A DNA stretch of 64,000 bases from Blumeriella jaapii (taxonomy: Eukaryota > Ascomycota > Leotiomycetes > Helotiales > Drepanopezizaceae): assembly GCA_009599575.1 (NCBI GenBank), contig VWND01000075.1, positions 248,001 to 312,000 of the forward strand. Direction: 5' to 3'. A program made the translations under genes and the position numbers. Below are positions 44,918 through 58,036 of this stretch, piece by piece; positions within the stretch are counted from its first letter, which is position 1, and the number at the start of each line of letters is the position of its first letter. Below the pieces are notes generated by a model, which worked only from the letters and a program-made list of their open reading frames with translations, was not told the DNA's origin and ran no database searches.

Positions 44918-47900
44918 ATGTCTCACGGCTCTCCCAGAACCTCGGTCGGGGCCCCATCCGTGGCGGGTTTTCGCTCTCGGCGTGGCTCTCCTGTTTCTCT
45001 GGCTGGATCCGCTCCTGTCGACAAGGAACAGCTGGCTCAGGCATTAGACAAGATACACAGTACTGCAAGTCATTCGGATACCCTCACGACCTTCAACGAG
45101 TTCGCATCTCCTCCCCCCCCGTCGACACATGCCGAGAGTAAAGGCATAGCTGGGGACATCATGCAAAATGGTCTCAGTGGAATTTACAGTCGATTTCGAG
45201 GTGCTGTAGGAGGTGGGAAGGAAAAGGCCAGCCCAACTGCCGCAGGCAAAGTTGATCCAGAAAGTGTCGACAGCATTTCAGTAACTAGCCAGAACACGGC
45301 AACGCCGGCTTCACGCGGATCACTGGCGCCAGCAAGAGAGGAGTCCGGTCCCGCTGCTTCCCCGATTCTGCTGTCTACAGCCTCTTCTCGTCTTCAGTCG
45401 CCTACCGTGTCTTCTTTTGTCGGACAGGCTTCAGTTGAGAGTCCGTCCCAGACCATGAAATCTTCTAAAGCTTCTATCGCATCAACGACTGCCACAACCT
45501 CAACAATGTCCAAATCTGGAACTTCCACCCGACCATCCATTACGCCAATGGCTAAGGCAACTGCCTCTTCAGTCATCGTGCCAACTGTAGCTCCTGTGAA
45601 TGTCAGTGCTTTCAAGGACGGAGACAAGGATATTAAAGGCTTAGAGAGTCAGCATTCCGACCCTCCGAAATCTCTTGCTTCAGCAAAGCATGAAAACTTG
45701 GCTACCTTTGTGTTCGACCCGAAAGGCAGACGAACCACCATGAGCTCTGTGGGGGATGAGTCGACAGCCTCAGATAATGGCCTTGGCGGGGGCTCCAAAA
45801 GCCTTGCAAACCCACAGACTCGCCCATCTCGCCTAAATTTGGGGGGAGACGGTAGCTTTGAAGAAAGTAAGAAAGTTGGAGTCTCAAAGACTGCATCATC
45901 GGCCTTGTCATCGCTACGTGCAACAGATTCTTCCCGTACAAATACCCCGACACGATCGACCTTTTCTGATAGTGCCAAACGCCCTGCTGCTATTGAACGT
46001 ATCGCACAGTCTCACTTACCGGATTATCAAGCCTCAAAAACGTCTTTAACTGACCGCAGTACTGCTGAGACGAGCCCCATCATCACATCTGCTCATAACA
46101 GCGTACGTCACGAATCTTTTGCGGCCGAAGAAGTCCCACCACGAGGCTATCCTGGTCGATTCCGTATTCCTGGTACGACAATCAACGAAGGCGCCCCTGA
46201 AGCTGTTAGTGCAAGACTTGAGCGAATGAGAAAGCAGGTGCTAAGTAAAGAGTTTTGGATGAAGGACGAGATTTGCAAAGAGTGTTTCTCGTGCGGAGAT
46301 TCCTTTTCTGCTTTCCGGCGGAAGCATCACTGCCGAACTTGCGGCTGCATTTTTGATGCTAAATGCACCAGTATCGTTGCCGGTCAGCGTTTTGGCGTGC
46401 AAGGGTCTTTACGGGTTTGCAGGAATTGCCTGGACATCATAACTAGACGCCATGATGACAGTAGCGGGTCAGAAGACTCGGGCGATGATTCTGCATTGCC
46501 CTCCTTCTACCACTCCCAGCAGGCAAAATATGACTCTTCAACACGCCTGAATCCTAATGAAGGCACCGGGAACGATGGTGAGGAATATAAAGCAAGTATG
46601 GAGGGCATGCCGAGACCAGTGGCCACTCCTATGATGGCTATACCAGCGACGCGAAGAATTGGCGATTCTCTGAATCGTAGATCTGCAGTTCTTGAAATCG
46701 ACGCTCCGCAACTGAGCCGTCCAAGCTCTTCGAGGTCTTTGAAAGCGTTGTCGGCTGCTGGGCGCCCTGCTTCTTCTGGTCACAAGAGACACCATTCGAA
46801 ACACAATTTTCTCGGCCGTTTCAAACCGACCGTGGAAGAACGAGCTCCTTTTCAGAGAGGAATCACCGAGGATCTGGGCAAGCAGTCTCGTTTGCCGGCA
46901 TTCCACGATGATAACATTATCGATCCTGATCTAGCGCCATACATGTCTGATGAGGAGTCCAGTGAAGAGGAGCAGCCGAATATTCACGCCGTGATGAATA
47001 GCGGGGGCTTAGCTAGTGCGGATTTTGAGAGTGACAGGTCTGGATTGGGTTCGCTCTTGAATGCTGGTAAGAGATATCGATCAAGGAATGGTGAAAAAAG
47101 TGTCAGTGGCATTAGCTTTGGCAGCCGTGGTCCGGATGACATTGGTGGCAGTCCTTCCATGAGCGGATTCACCCGGCCAAATCGGCGCCGTAACCTCAGT
47201 ACTGCTAGCAACAATTTACATCTTTCCCGGGCATCTCTAAGACAACCAGTCCCGGGTTTCAGTAACTTGGACGAAGAACTTGCTATCATCGATAATCCAA
47301 CAGCCAATGCAAACCTCACGCCGTCGAGAATGATTCGAAGCGTGTCCATGAGAGACAGCAAAGCGCCCGCCATAGAGCTGAACAATGCGAGTTTGCATCA
47401 CGTTCGCCGCTTATTGCACCAACTGCTAGAAGATGCAAGCATACCGAATGTGACGGCTTGGGAGAAAGCTCTGGTTCCAATTCTTCTGAAGTGTACTGAT
47501 GACGTCAATCCTAATGTTCGATATGGCGAATCTATCGACATTCGCCATTATGTGAAACTGAAGAAAATTCCTGGTGGCAAACCTGGAGATACAGTCTACG
47601 TTTCTGGCATTGTGTTTTCAAAGAATTTGGCGCTCAAAAGCATGCCGCGAAGCATATCGAACCCACGAATTGTGATTGTCTCGTTTCCTATCGAGTATTC
47701 AAGACATCATAACCATTTTATGAGTCTGGAGCCAGTCATCGCTCAGGAGAAGGAATTTTTGAGAAACATGGTCAATCGTATTGCGTCCCTCCGACCTCAG
47801 CTTTTGCTGGTCCAGAAACACGTATCGGGTTTGGCGCTTCAGTATCTTGAAGAAGCAAACATTGCCGTTGTGTCTAATGTGAAGCAATCTGTCATCGAAG

Positions 47901-50900
47901 CAGCTTCTCGATTTGCTCAAACAGAGATCATTTCCTCCATTGATATGGTCGTTTTGAACCCGGTCCACATTGGGAAGAGTGCTGGCTTCGATGTCAAAAC
48001 CTATGTGCATAAAGATATCCCTGGTCGGAAGAAGAGCTACATTTACCTCTCTGGCTGTCCTAAGGAGCTCGGGTGTACAATAGCTTTACGCGGTGCAGAC
48101 ATGGCCACCCTGGCCAAGATGAAGACGATCGCCGAGTTCATGGTCTTTGTGGTTTACAACCTCAAGCTCGAAACCTGCTTGATGAGAGACGAGTTCGTAC
48201 TTATCCCCTCGATTGCGGAGAACAGTAGAAATACTTCACCAACTCGACATCAGGACATGCATTCTATTGATCCGGACCAAGTTTTGGCTGCTGCTAGTGA
48301 TAAACTACAAGCTGGTCTTGAAGCTGGAAATATCGAATTGGCCAATGCCTCGTCAGATGAAGTTATGCGACAGCCAAGTTCGGCGAGTGATACAAGCGGC
48401 GCAACCGTAGCTCAGCCCTTGTACGGTAGCAAGTCTGAAACCTCTGTCGACAAGTCAAATTACGTTTCCGCCCATGCCTCCCATGTGCACAGCTCCCACG
48501 AAGACCAGATTCTTGAAGATGTCCCGATACCAACTTTCTACAGCGACATGGTAGCAAAGCATCAGACGAAGATCTTGTCTGCATCTCCCTTTGTCAAGTT
48601 TGCACAACCTTATTTACTCATGAAATCTCGTCAGCAGGAACAGAGGCTCTCCTATCTGAAGCGGCTGCGTGATCAGGATATCTTCGAAGAGCAAACGGAT
48701 ACCGAGAAGTCGAAGCCACAGAAGTTCCAGCTTATCAAGCCAGAAATGGTTCATGAGACAATCAAGAGAGCACCCCGCCAGATCATGGAAGTACTCCATG
48801 CAGTCCATGACGCAGAATACGACAAAGCTTTACACAACTATCAAACCCAGAAAAGGCAGTGGGAAACCTACATCCAGTCCAATCTTAACCTGTTCGATCC
48901 TCATGCACATCAGAACATTACGGTACTCTACACTGTGGTATGCACGGTAACTTCGATCCCGTGTGCCGGTCCAGATCTGGAGACTTTGGTGTTCTACAAC
49001 CAGATTACCGAAATCGATGCCGACTGCACACTTGGCCAGTATGTAGAAGATCTATGTCTGACTGTCAACACAGTGTGCACATCCAACGGCTGCGAACGCA
49101 GGATGTCCGAGCATCATAGAACTTATGTACATGGTGAGGCTCGCATTACGGTCTTCGTCGAAAAGTCACCGTGTAAGGTCAAGGGTTTGCAAGACTCGGT
49201 GCTTATGTGGAGTTATTGCAAGATATGTCAAAAGGAGACCCAAGTAATGCCGATGTCTGAAAGCACCTGGAAGTACTCGTTGGGAAAGTATCTCGAGCTT
49301 TCATTCTGGAGTAGTGAGCTTCGACTCCGGGCCGGGTTCTGCCCTCACGACCTTCATCGGGACCATCTTCGCTATTTCGGCTACCGAAACGTGGCAATCC
49401 GTATCCACTATGATCCCATAGATCTTCTTGAAATCGTTGTACCTCGGACGAGGATCACATGGAAAGTCGACAACGATTTGAAGTTGAAGAATGACCTGTT
49501 CACGAAGAGCGAAGAGAGGTGGAACCGATTTATGGCTTCCGTACTTTCCAGAATCAAAGGCATAAACATCGACAGTGTCGCCCCGGAGAAAACAGAGGCT
49601 TGTAAAGCAGAGGTTGAAAGGCTTATGAAACGTGCGCAGGAGGAACACGCTTCTCTCATTCGAAAACTGCAAGAAAAATACATGGAGTCCAAATACTACG
49701 AGATCATCCCTCTCAACCGGGCAGTACGAGCGATGCAAGAGAAAGTTGCAGAATGGGACGACGCGTTTGCCGAATTTGATGCCAATTTTTTCCCTTCAGA
49801 AAAAGACATCAGAAGGCTCGCGGCGCTTCAACTGAAGAAGATGTTCATAGACCGAGATGAGTCCTCGACATCCATAGCAGCCGAAACAGCAGATGCATCA
49901 ATCGATGCCGATGAGAAGTCTCCTAGCACGCCTATGCAGTTGATGCGAAATCCCTCTAATGTATCCGTAGAGAAAGCGCATGAGGTTCTGGCATCCGTGG
50001 TAGAAGAGAACCCAACTATGCCCGATGCCCTTCCTGCTGAAGGTCAAATAACCTTGGATGCTCTATTGTCACCACCAGAGGTTCTCGATTTAGATCGCGA
50101 AGGGATAAATCACCTTGACCTAGCTGTACCGACGTCTAGCACCATTTCTGAGCCGCTAGCGGCAGAGAATACGTTATCCTCTGACCCTTCTCCTGCCGAA
50201 GACTATACAGCTTCCGCCAACGCCGTGACCGAAGCTGGAGTATCCACGTCCCCTCTGGAATCGACGCTCTCTGAAAGAGTAGAAAAACTCCGGAAAGCCC
50301 ATTCAAACAGTTCAGGCGAATCTTCCATCTCATTAGAAACATCCGGTATACCACGGCCGTCTGAGAGGGGCTCGTCACGGAGGAGTGGCACAGCTATATC
50401 TCCACCCATGAATCGAACCCAATCACAGCCAGCTGGTACCCTTCGCCGCCTAACAGTCGGAAACAGATCAAGTACGAAGAATGCCGAAAACAGTGTCACT
50501 GGAGAAAGCTCAGCCCCATCGTCCGATTCCATAAAACCTCCCACTACGGAGCGTATTAAGCCAGCGGAAAAAAAGCTCTCAGAAAGACTGGTATTGGGAA
50601 CAATCAAAGTGCATCGAAAAGTGGGGCATTCCCTCATTCCACGATCTGTCAACAGCAAGCGGAAGGAGACGAAAGTGTCAGCTCTCGCGAAGCACTTCGA
50701 GCAACTCAGTCGTGAATTCGAGAAAGAACGCATGCGTGATCGAAAACAGCGAGCGGCGAAGGTGACCCAGTCAAGAGCATTCCCCAAAGCATCTTCGAAG
50801 CCTATTGTCGAAGTATATAAAGACGTCAATGAAGCTGTTGAAGAAAAGGAGTCAAGTGAGGATGAGATGTCGGATGTCGAACCTACGCACCCTGATACTG

Positions 50901-52681
50901 AGCCTACAAGTGTTGTCGGAGGACTTGCAGATCTCAATACAAAGACTTACACCACAGAGCCTAGATCAGACTCGCCTACCAACACTGCTGTTACAGCAGA
51001 TGATGGAGCGACTGAGACTGAAGATAACCAGCAAAACGCCAGTCAAGCTGGCTCCGATGACGATGGCGCTGCTAGTGACGTGGACAATGCAATACTGGAT
51101 GACATTATCCCAGGCATCGCTGAGATCGCCGATTCTTTGGGTGCGGGAAAGCCGAACGCCGACATCCCTTCAGAGATACCCAAGCATGAGAAATCAAGTC
51201 TGATGAAGATTCTGACCAACTTCTGGGCTGAACGGTCTGCGAGTGGATGGACACCGCTCGAATATCCTGTCAATGCCGGCGACCACATTTTTGCAGATGT
51301 AGACGTCATCGTACGTGAGGATGAGCCCAGTTCACTAATCGCTTTCACGCTTGCAACCCCAGATTATAACAACAGATTGAAGTACCACCATGAGACTAGC
51401 GCGAAAGGAGATCAGCAGCCACCCACAGAGCAGAATAACATGGTTGATATCTGCGAAGATGGCCTGGATCAGACAGAAGTCGAAACTTCTCTGCTTCAAA
51501 CCACGGGTACACACTTATCGTACAGTTTCAGTGATGGCTCTGCTCAAATGCGATGCAAGGTGTTTTTCGCAGAGCAATTTGATGCGGTTCGTCGAAAATG
51601 CGGTGTCTCGGATCGTATTATTGAGTCACTATCACGGTGTTTGAAGTGGGATTCGAAGGGCGGCAAAACCAAATCTGTGTTTCTGAAGACCTTGGACGAC
51701 AGACTTGTTCTCAAATCGCTTTCACCGATCGAAACTGCGGCTTTCCTCAAGTTTGCCCCGGCGTACTTTGACATCATGGCCCAAGCCCTTTTCCATGATC
51801 TTCCAACGGTCATTGCGAAAATGCTAGGATTCTACCAAATTGTGATCAAAAACCCGGTCACAGGAACCGAAATCAAGTGGGATGTATTAGTCATGGAGAA
51901 CCTGTTCTACGATCGCTCTCCCACTCGGATCTTTGATCTCAAGGGATCGATGCGGAATCGCAAAGTTCAATCAACTGGCGAGCAGAATGAGGTGCTTCTA
52001 GATGAGAACATGGTGGAGTATATCTATGAGTCGCCACTCTTTGCTCGCGAGGTAAGCTTCTTCGAAGTTGTTTCGCAACAGTTCCTAATTTGATCGTAGC
52101 ACTCCAAAAAGCTACTTCGGTCTGCAATCTTCAATGACACTTTGTTCTGCAGAGAAACGATGTGATGGACTACTCCTTGATGGTGGCAGTGGATGAGGTA
52201 TTGTTGTGCTCTTCCGATATGTGCTTTCCGTTCTGATATCAAACAGGCGCGCAAGGAACTCGTCGTCGGAATAATCGATGTCGTCCGGACATACACGTGG
52301 GACAAGAAACTTGAATCTTGGATCAAAGGTATGTTAATCCAAGAGACCAAATTTTGCATAACTGACATTTCTCAGACCGTGGCTTTGCTGGCGGTGGTCG
52401 CAATCGTCCGACAGTCACATCACCAAAGGCAAGTCATCGTGGTGCCCCTACGTGCAGCAGTGCTAACTAGTATTCAGGAGTACAAGAATCGATTCCGGGA
52501 AGCTATGAATAGCTACATCTTGCAAGGTATTTAATCACTGCTCAAAAATGCCCCAATAACATTGCTAATCCTGACTGTAGCCCCGAATAGCTGGTATCAA
52601 TGGAGTGGACCGCAATTTTATATGAAGCCGGAAAAAGAGATGAAGCCTGAGCCGAAGACGAACAGACGGCAAACCGAATGA
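44918..52681 (+). CDS. FAB1: Fab1/PIKfyve phosphatidylinositol-3-phosphate 5-kinase, with an apparent 1-nt deletion
   Basis: Exon 1 is 44918-52051, then 52100-52197, 52247-52328, 52376-52428, 52478-52526 and 52581-52681, about 2505 codons after repair. Residues about 450-510 are a FYVE zinc finger (CKECFSCGDSF, RRKHHCRTCGCIFDAKC), which binds PI3P. Residues about 890-1090 are the chaperonin-like CCT domain, followed by the Cys-rich Fab1 region (about 1350-1490). The C-terminal PIP kinase domain has LDDRLVLKSL, DLKGSMRNRKV (about 2340), MDYSLMV and IIDVVRTYTWDKKLE. It makes PI(3,5)P2 on vacuole and endosome membranes. In exon 2 the frame must shift near 52147. FNDTLF and RNDVMDYSLM lie in different frames, and one extra C (TTGTTC-CTG) joins them. 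The fourth intron (52429-52477) starts GCAAGT. Confidence 0.95.
52429..52477 (+). other. GC-AG intron in FAB1
   Basis: 49 nt beginning GCAAGT with branch GCTAAC and ending TTCAG. It joins SPK to EYKNRFREAM, the conserved kinase tail, in phase 0. No GT donor fits. Confidence 0.85.
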
Positions 52682-53763
52682 TGAATTATGACTAGGATAC
52701 TTGATACCATAATGAAGTGTAAAATTTAAGTCTTTCTCTGACCAGTTCCAGTATCAACTTTGATAGACTGCCACCAGGGGTTGAGTTGTCACGTGATGCA
52801 AGGGGGCCAGACCTAAGCGAGCGTACACATCGCAAATCTTCCTGTCAAGATTCACCAGGGCCATGGAAGTTACACAGTTGTAAGTAGCTCCCTCTCGGTA
52901 TGTGTTTTTGGGTGGTTAAGTACCTACGAGATTGGTTATCAACTCGCGTATAACGTGTGTAGCTCTAGGTATTTTCAGAGTTGCTCTCAAATAGTCTTCA
53001 AAATTTCCAGGCCATTTGGACGTTGTCCTCAGACTGTGGTCTCTGGATTTTGCATGCTGAGGGTATCAAAAAGGCTTTGGGTGGTTAGTTTTGTGGACCG
53101 GCGCAGTAGTCTATAATTAAAGATGATGTAAGAGACGGGTATGACAGGCAGGGTGTGAAACAGAGTAGGTAGAGATACGTGGGCTGTGGGTAACGGGGGG
53201 TACTGGGGAACCGGAAGAAAAGAGATACACTGACTGAAATCAGAAGAGAGATTGAAGTATGGAGAACGGGGGATCAGCTAGTGTTATTATGCAGGTCTAT
53301 AACATGAAAAGGGTTTAGTTAGCAATTTTCGTTTCACATCCTTGCTGAGAGCGAGCTCGATGTCCTGAGCATGTTTATTACGTGGAGTGAAATGAGTATC
53401 TGTAAGTCGTGGGCTAGCCCGTCTTGGCTTTGGTTGGAATGTTGTTAGACGTGGGACTTGAAGAGGTTAAAGCAAGAAATTAAGTAGTTTGGTTGGAAAA
53501 CGTTCCGGAATCAAGACTCTGATTACATTACCTATCGCGTAGCTCGATTCCCTGGGAGCCGAGCTCGGTATACCGAGCGCCTAGTTTGTTCAAGTGGTGG
53601 ACAACACCGCACTGTACCTAGGTAGGTAGTAATAGAGCAAAAATCCAAGTTTGTAAGAATCTGTGAACGCACAATTAAATTCTAACCCAACCCCCTCTAC
53701 AGAGCGCAAGCAGTTCAAACTCGCCATATCTATACCAGAATGTTGCAGAAACGCCGATACACA
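52682..53763. other. Convergent intergenic region
   Basis: 1.1 kb of AT-richer DNA between the FAB1 and aldolase stops. A short ATG exon-like sequence at 52863 (MEVTQL followed by GTAAGT) has no convincing continuation. No gene supported. Confidence 0.45.
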
Positions 53764-54937
53764 CTACGACTTAGCAGGCTTGCCATTGCCATTAACGATC
53801 GCTGCCTCGCTGTTTTGCTTCTCCTCAGCGACTGCTTTGGCATACTCTCTCCCCTTGTTTATGCCGGTATTGACAAGATTCGCCAGACCCCACAGGTCGA
53901 AGGCGACAGCAATCGCCTTGTATCCCTGCTTGATCATCATTGGGATCATTTCCGGTGCCATCGCAGCTCTAGTGTCACGGTCAGCACTCCACATTGAACT
54001 ATCCGCCAGCTGATGACACTAACCCGAACATTGGCTTGTTGTGTTTTTGGGAAGCAGCAACGAATTTGCCCATAGCTGCAGCAAAGACCGGGTGTGGCTC
54101 GCCACCTATCTTCAGCGGGATCCCGGCATCGGCCATGAAATCACCAGGACCAAACATCAAAGCTCCGACACCCTCGATAGCGGCAATCTCGTCTACGTTC
54201 TCTGCGCCTTTGACGCTCTCTATTTGAGCAATGACTACAAGGTGCCGATTCGAGGTTCCCATGTTATAGGAATCCTCTTTGTAAAGAGACTGGTCTGAGA
54301 TTCCTGGGGTGAAAGTCCAGGGACTGAACGAGCGCTTTCCTAGAGGTGCTTTGGGGCGTTAAGTCAGCAAGGGGGCTTGAGTGTGTAGCGTTGGGATTGC
54401 TTACGGTAGTATATCTCATCCAGCATGGCTTTGACTGATTCCACACTTTCGCAATGAGGAATCACAATTGCTGATGCGCCGGCATCTAGTGCCGTAGAGA
54501 GGACGGTCATATCTTTGGCAGGAACCCGGACGGCGACCATTGATTTTCCTTCGGAGTGGTGCTGAGCGGCATGGACAGCGCTGAAGAATTATGTCAATTC
54601 CCTGACCAGCATGAGAGCAGTACCTCAGACTTACTCGTATAGACTTAGCCGATCGAACATGGCATGTTCCACGTCAAACCAGATGAAGTCTGGCTTGGTG
54701 GATGCGAGAACCTATAGCAATCAATGGTCAGTCTCCGCAGAGACGTGTTTAGTTTCTAAGACATACCTTCGTAACAAACACACTTGGAATGCCCTGGGCG
54801 ACTCCGAACAGTACCTTCGAAGGGTCTTCAGCCTGGCGAAGAGCTTCACGGAAATTTCCCGGATATGTCAATAGCGCCGATCTGAAAGGAGCCTTGGTGT
54901 GCAAGTCTGGCTGCTCGAGGTACGGTGCGTCCGTCAT
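53764..54937 (-). CDS. HpcH/HpaI aldolase/citrate lyase family protein
   Basis: Five exons: 54937-54767, 54711-54635, 54580-54405, 54348-54024 and 53968-53764 (317 codons). Introns are 54-56 nt. The TIM-barrel family cleaves 4-hydroxy-2-oxo acids to pyruvate or oxaloacetate-type products with a divalent metal. Family marks: FIWFDVEHAMFD (Asp/Glu-His), VRVPAKDMTVLSTALDAGASAIVIPHCES (catalytic Arg), YPPLGKRSFSPWTFTPG, AQIESVKGAENVDEIAAIEGV (metal Glu) and GPGDFMADAG (metal Asp). No signal peptide. Fungal members often sit in aromatic or hydroxy-acid catabolism, but no pathway neighbours are present, so the substrate is unknown. The end is a low-complexity NGNGKPAKS tail. Confidence 0.88.
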
Positions 54938-56029
54938 TTTGAATGATGAGGCGCAGAGGATAATTCTGTGACTTCTTGGGTTTCTTGAAATTGATGTAAG
55001 ATGGAGTGTAACGTTGATATCGAGGGCAACAGTCAGCTTTAAATGTTGTTGAGCAGAGGCTTGAGCTTCAGAGTAGTTGGGCCTTCCTTCAGCCTATTTA
55101 CGTACAGGGCTCGCGGAGAGCTTGTCTCACGTCATGTCAGCAATAGGTCTCTATGCTTACTTTTCCTGCTTAACAATGTCTGTCAAGAGTGGATCGTGCC
55201 AGGCTTCAACATATGCGCGTTCCCGATGCACAGGCTGACAGGGTGATATTCAAGGGCAACATGTAGGTGGTTTCGCAAAACGGTATCCGATATCCACTAA
55301 CGCCGTCGATATGTCCGATCGAGACACGGGCTACATCGTCTGGTAAGTCCGGGGTCCGGGGCAATTCGTCGCCGTGTTGACCTCCTGTCCGCTCTCGTAA
55401 ATAACTTATTCATGTATGGAGCGAAGAGGATGAGATTTGGGTCCGAGGAGAATCTGCTGTTCCGGAATTCAATCCTCTTCGACCGCGTTTTTCGACACAT
55501 CCATAGATGCAAAAAAAGTTGGGATCTCAGTTGGATCTGATCGCTCCCCGTTATATCTCCTATGCCGAGTGAGTTTTAGACCATGATTTCTGCGTAGCAT
55601 GTGGTCGGCACGATGAGAATTCGATGTTTTATTGTCTCGCTTATTCTAGGATCGCCTGGTGTATCATCTGGAGCAGGAGACAATTCCAGCACCATTTGTT
55701 TCTTGGAGAGCACAGTGCCTCCTCTTTTCTTTCCCGGGCAATTTCAATAGGTGATTAGATTAAGATACCATGTTTGCGTGAGCCATTCAAGTTTTAACGT
55801 TACTAAATATTAGACAAGTCTTAAGTCCGTGATTTGGTTCATGACCGTCAATGAAGTACTTGTACCGCTGTAACATGAAAAAATCCCTCAGGGATCGAGA
55901 GACACGTATTCGTGCTGAAGTTGGTTCTCGTTTCAATCGCTATCGATTAGGTTTCTTCCGTCCAGAATTCATGAAAGATAAGCCAACAAGATCATAGTGC
56001 GTCTTGGTTATCCAACCTCGGTTTGCTTC
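54938..56029. other. Intergenic, no supported gene
   Basis: 1.1 kb between the aldolase start and the exchanger stop, both on the minus strand. Short frames only. Confidence 0.45.
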
Positions 56030-57595
56030 TTAGACTTTCATCTGCTTCATGACGACCAGCACCCCATTCGAAGTAGCAACATCTGGATCAGGGTAATACC
56101 ATGCTGCGACTGCGATGATGCAATAGACAATCTCAACCCGTCAGTAAGTCGATAGGTGAGCGGGAAGAGGTGGGAAAGAACCTACTACCAGCAAGCCACC
56201 CTCCAGCGCATTTGACTCCCCATCTCGGAGAAAATTGCCCACGACTATGATAGACAGCACTAGAAGAACGATCATGAAAATTTCAAAATTAAGGTCCATA
56301 GGCTTGTCCAACACCCAGCCGACTATTACGATCAGTGGCGCGTTGAAGAGGGCCGTCTGAATGGAGGGCCCAAGGCAATGATAGAGGGCGAAGTTCTGAA
56401 CACAGATTTAGTATCGAGATTCTCGTCACGGGGTGGGGGTCTAGGTACCATTTGGCCATCCCAGGCCTCATCAATCGCAGTCAAGTGCTCTGCAGCTTTC
56501 TCCACGAGAGGAAGGAGGATCAAGCCGAGGAATTGATCTGGGATGCCTGCTTCGACAACATCATCGATAAGGTTGACGAGGAAAACAGCAAGAATAGTGA
56601 TCAAGATGACTGAACCTGTGATGGCAACGCCGCATTCTGTGAGGGTAAACTTGGGCTTTGCTACATCGTCCTGATGATCAAGATCATTGTGCTCGTCTCG
56701 CTCAAGGACCTCGTCAAAAATACTGTGGTTGGTTTTTGCATTATACCAAATATACCTGGTGACGTGTGTTAGCTAAACATGATTGCTCCACATTGGGACA
56801 TGGGGCACCTCACATGGCGAATGCGATGATCAACAGAATCGATGTGATCCGACTGATGCCGATGATATCATGTTCAAGTTTCGTATCCGTGAAGCTGTGA
56901 TGACCGTAAAGCTCCACCTGGGGAATCGCCGAGCCTTTCAAGGCGGAGTAAAAAGCACTCGGGATCAGTAACCCAAAGCCAGCGACGAGCAAAAGACCAT
57001 TTCCAACTTCACTGACAGCAGCATGAAACTTTTGGACTTGTAAACGGATCCCACCGACAACAAAACACAAGCCCAGACATAACAGTAAATTAGTCAGGAT
57101 AGATCCAAGAACCGCCGCTTGTATAATAGGGATGAGGTTGCCATGTTCCGCCGCTCCTTCACTAGAGCTGGCTTTATGTTTGATAATCAAGATCAAAAAT
57201 AGCACTATCTCAACGATGGAGCCAAATGTAGTCTCGATCAAGATTCCCGAGACTTTGGGCATCTTTCGCGCGAACTCTTGGCCTGCAAATCCAAGGAGAT
57301 TTGCAGCAGGGATCATTCCTATGTAGCTGATGGCGAAGACCCAGAGCTGTAGGTCTTTGGTTGCAAAGTGCATGATGATTGCTAGGAGGGAGAAAGGCCA
57401 GAGAAGGTTGACTGCGCTGGAAACCCGGTTAGAGCTCTGCCAGAGAACTTTGAAGAAGTGCACCGGTTGGAAGCCATTCCTGCCGCTTTCGCCGTCGGGG
57501 TGGATGGATTGGGGGAGGAAGCTGGGGAGGAGGGGATGAGTTTCAGAGGATGCGGGGTCTGAGCTGGACGCCCGATGACCGTTGGAAGAGCTCAT
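56030..57595 (-). CDS. Vacuolar Ca2+/H+ exchanger (CAX/Vcx1 type)
   Basis: Four exons: 57595-56814, 56755-56449, 56395-56186 and 56131-56030 (466 codons). Introns are 53-58 nt. The eleven-helix cation exchanger is recognisable from two symmetric ion-binding repeats. The first has GFAGQEFA and LIETTFGSIVEIVLFLILI, and the second PLVEKAAEHLTAIDEAWDGQM, followed by NFALYHCLGPSIQTALFNAPLIVIVGW. The conserved Glu of GSIVE and of PLVEKAAEH carry the ions. LLCLGLCFVVGGIR is the helix before the central acidic loop. It loads Ca2+ into the vacuole using the proton gradient. An upstream in-frame ATG at 57619 would add eight residues, and I chose 57595 because of its CACAATG context. The central loop DHQDDVAKPKFT is shorter than in yeast Vcx1. 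Confidence 0.92.
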
Positions 57596-57933
57596 TGTGA
57601 TGTTTTTTTCCAGGAGCAATGCCAGAATTGAGAAGAGTGATTGTGTACTGCAAGACGTTCGTAGATTGAGGAAGGGGAGAAAGGCTGCGGAGTAGAAACA
57701 TTAAGGGGAAATGTAAAAGTTACACCAGTGTCAGAGTACCCATCAAGAACTCGGAAATGTTTCAGCTCTATGCTTGGCACCTTGACTACGGTATTAAACC
57801 AAAGTTTACTTGCCTCTCTAACCAATGACATATATTGGAAGCTATTCTCCCATCCCAGAAGCCTGATCCAAGCGTGCTTCCAATTTTTTTGATAATATAT
57901 TAGGTCTGACCCACCCAACATGATTAACTTAAA
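57596..57933. other. Promoter of the exchanger, up to the tRNA gene
   Basis: 338 bp, AT-rich toward 57880-57930. No separate gene seen. Confidence 0.5.
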
Positions 57934-58036
57934 GGCCGAATGGTGTAGTGGTTATCACGTCTGCTTTACAACAGATCCCTTCCTGTAGGATCGCTCATAT
58001 CGCAGCAGGTCGCCGGTTCGAACCCGGCTTTGGTCA
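57934..58036 (+). tRNA. tRNA-Val (anticodon TAC) with a 30-nt intron
   Basis: Exons 57934-57970 and 58001-58036 total 73 nt. The acceptor stem GGCCGAA pairs with TTTGGTC (two G-T pairs), with discriminator A at 58036. The D arm is TGGTGTAGTGGTTATCAC, as in fungal valine tRNAs. The anticodon stem TCTGC/GCAGC has one end mismatch, and the loop is TTTACA + C with anticodon TAC. The T arm is GCCGG-TTCGAAC-CCGGC. The intron (57971-58000) sits one base 3' of the anticodon, the usual place for eukaryotic tRNA introns. No poly-T directly after A36, but TTTTTT-type runs follow within 15 and 50 nt. Confidence 0.93.

Noticed and set aside
52863..52890. ATG exon followed by GTAAGT
   Set aside because: Only six codons and no downstream exon with coding character.
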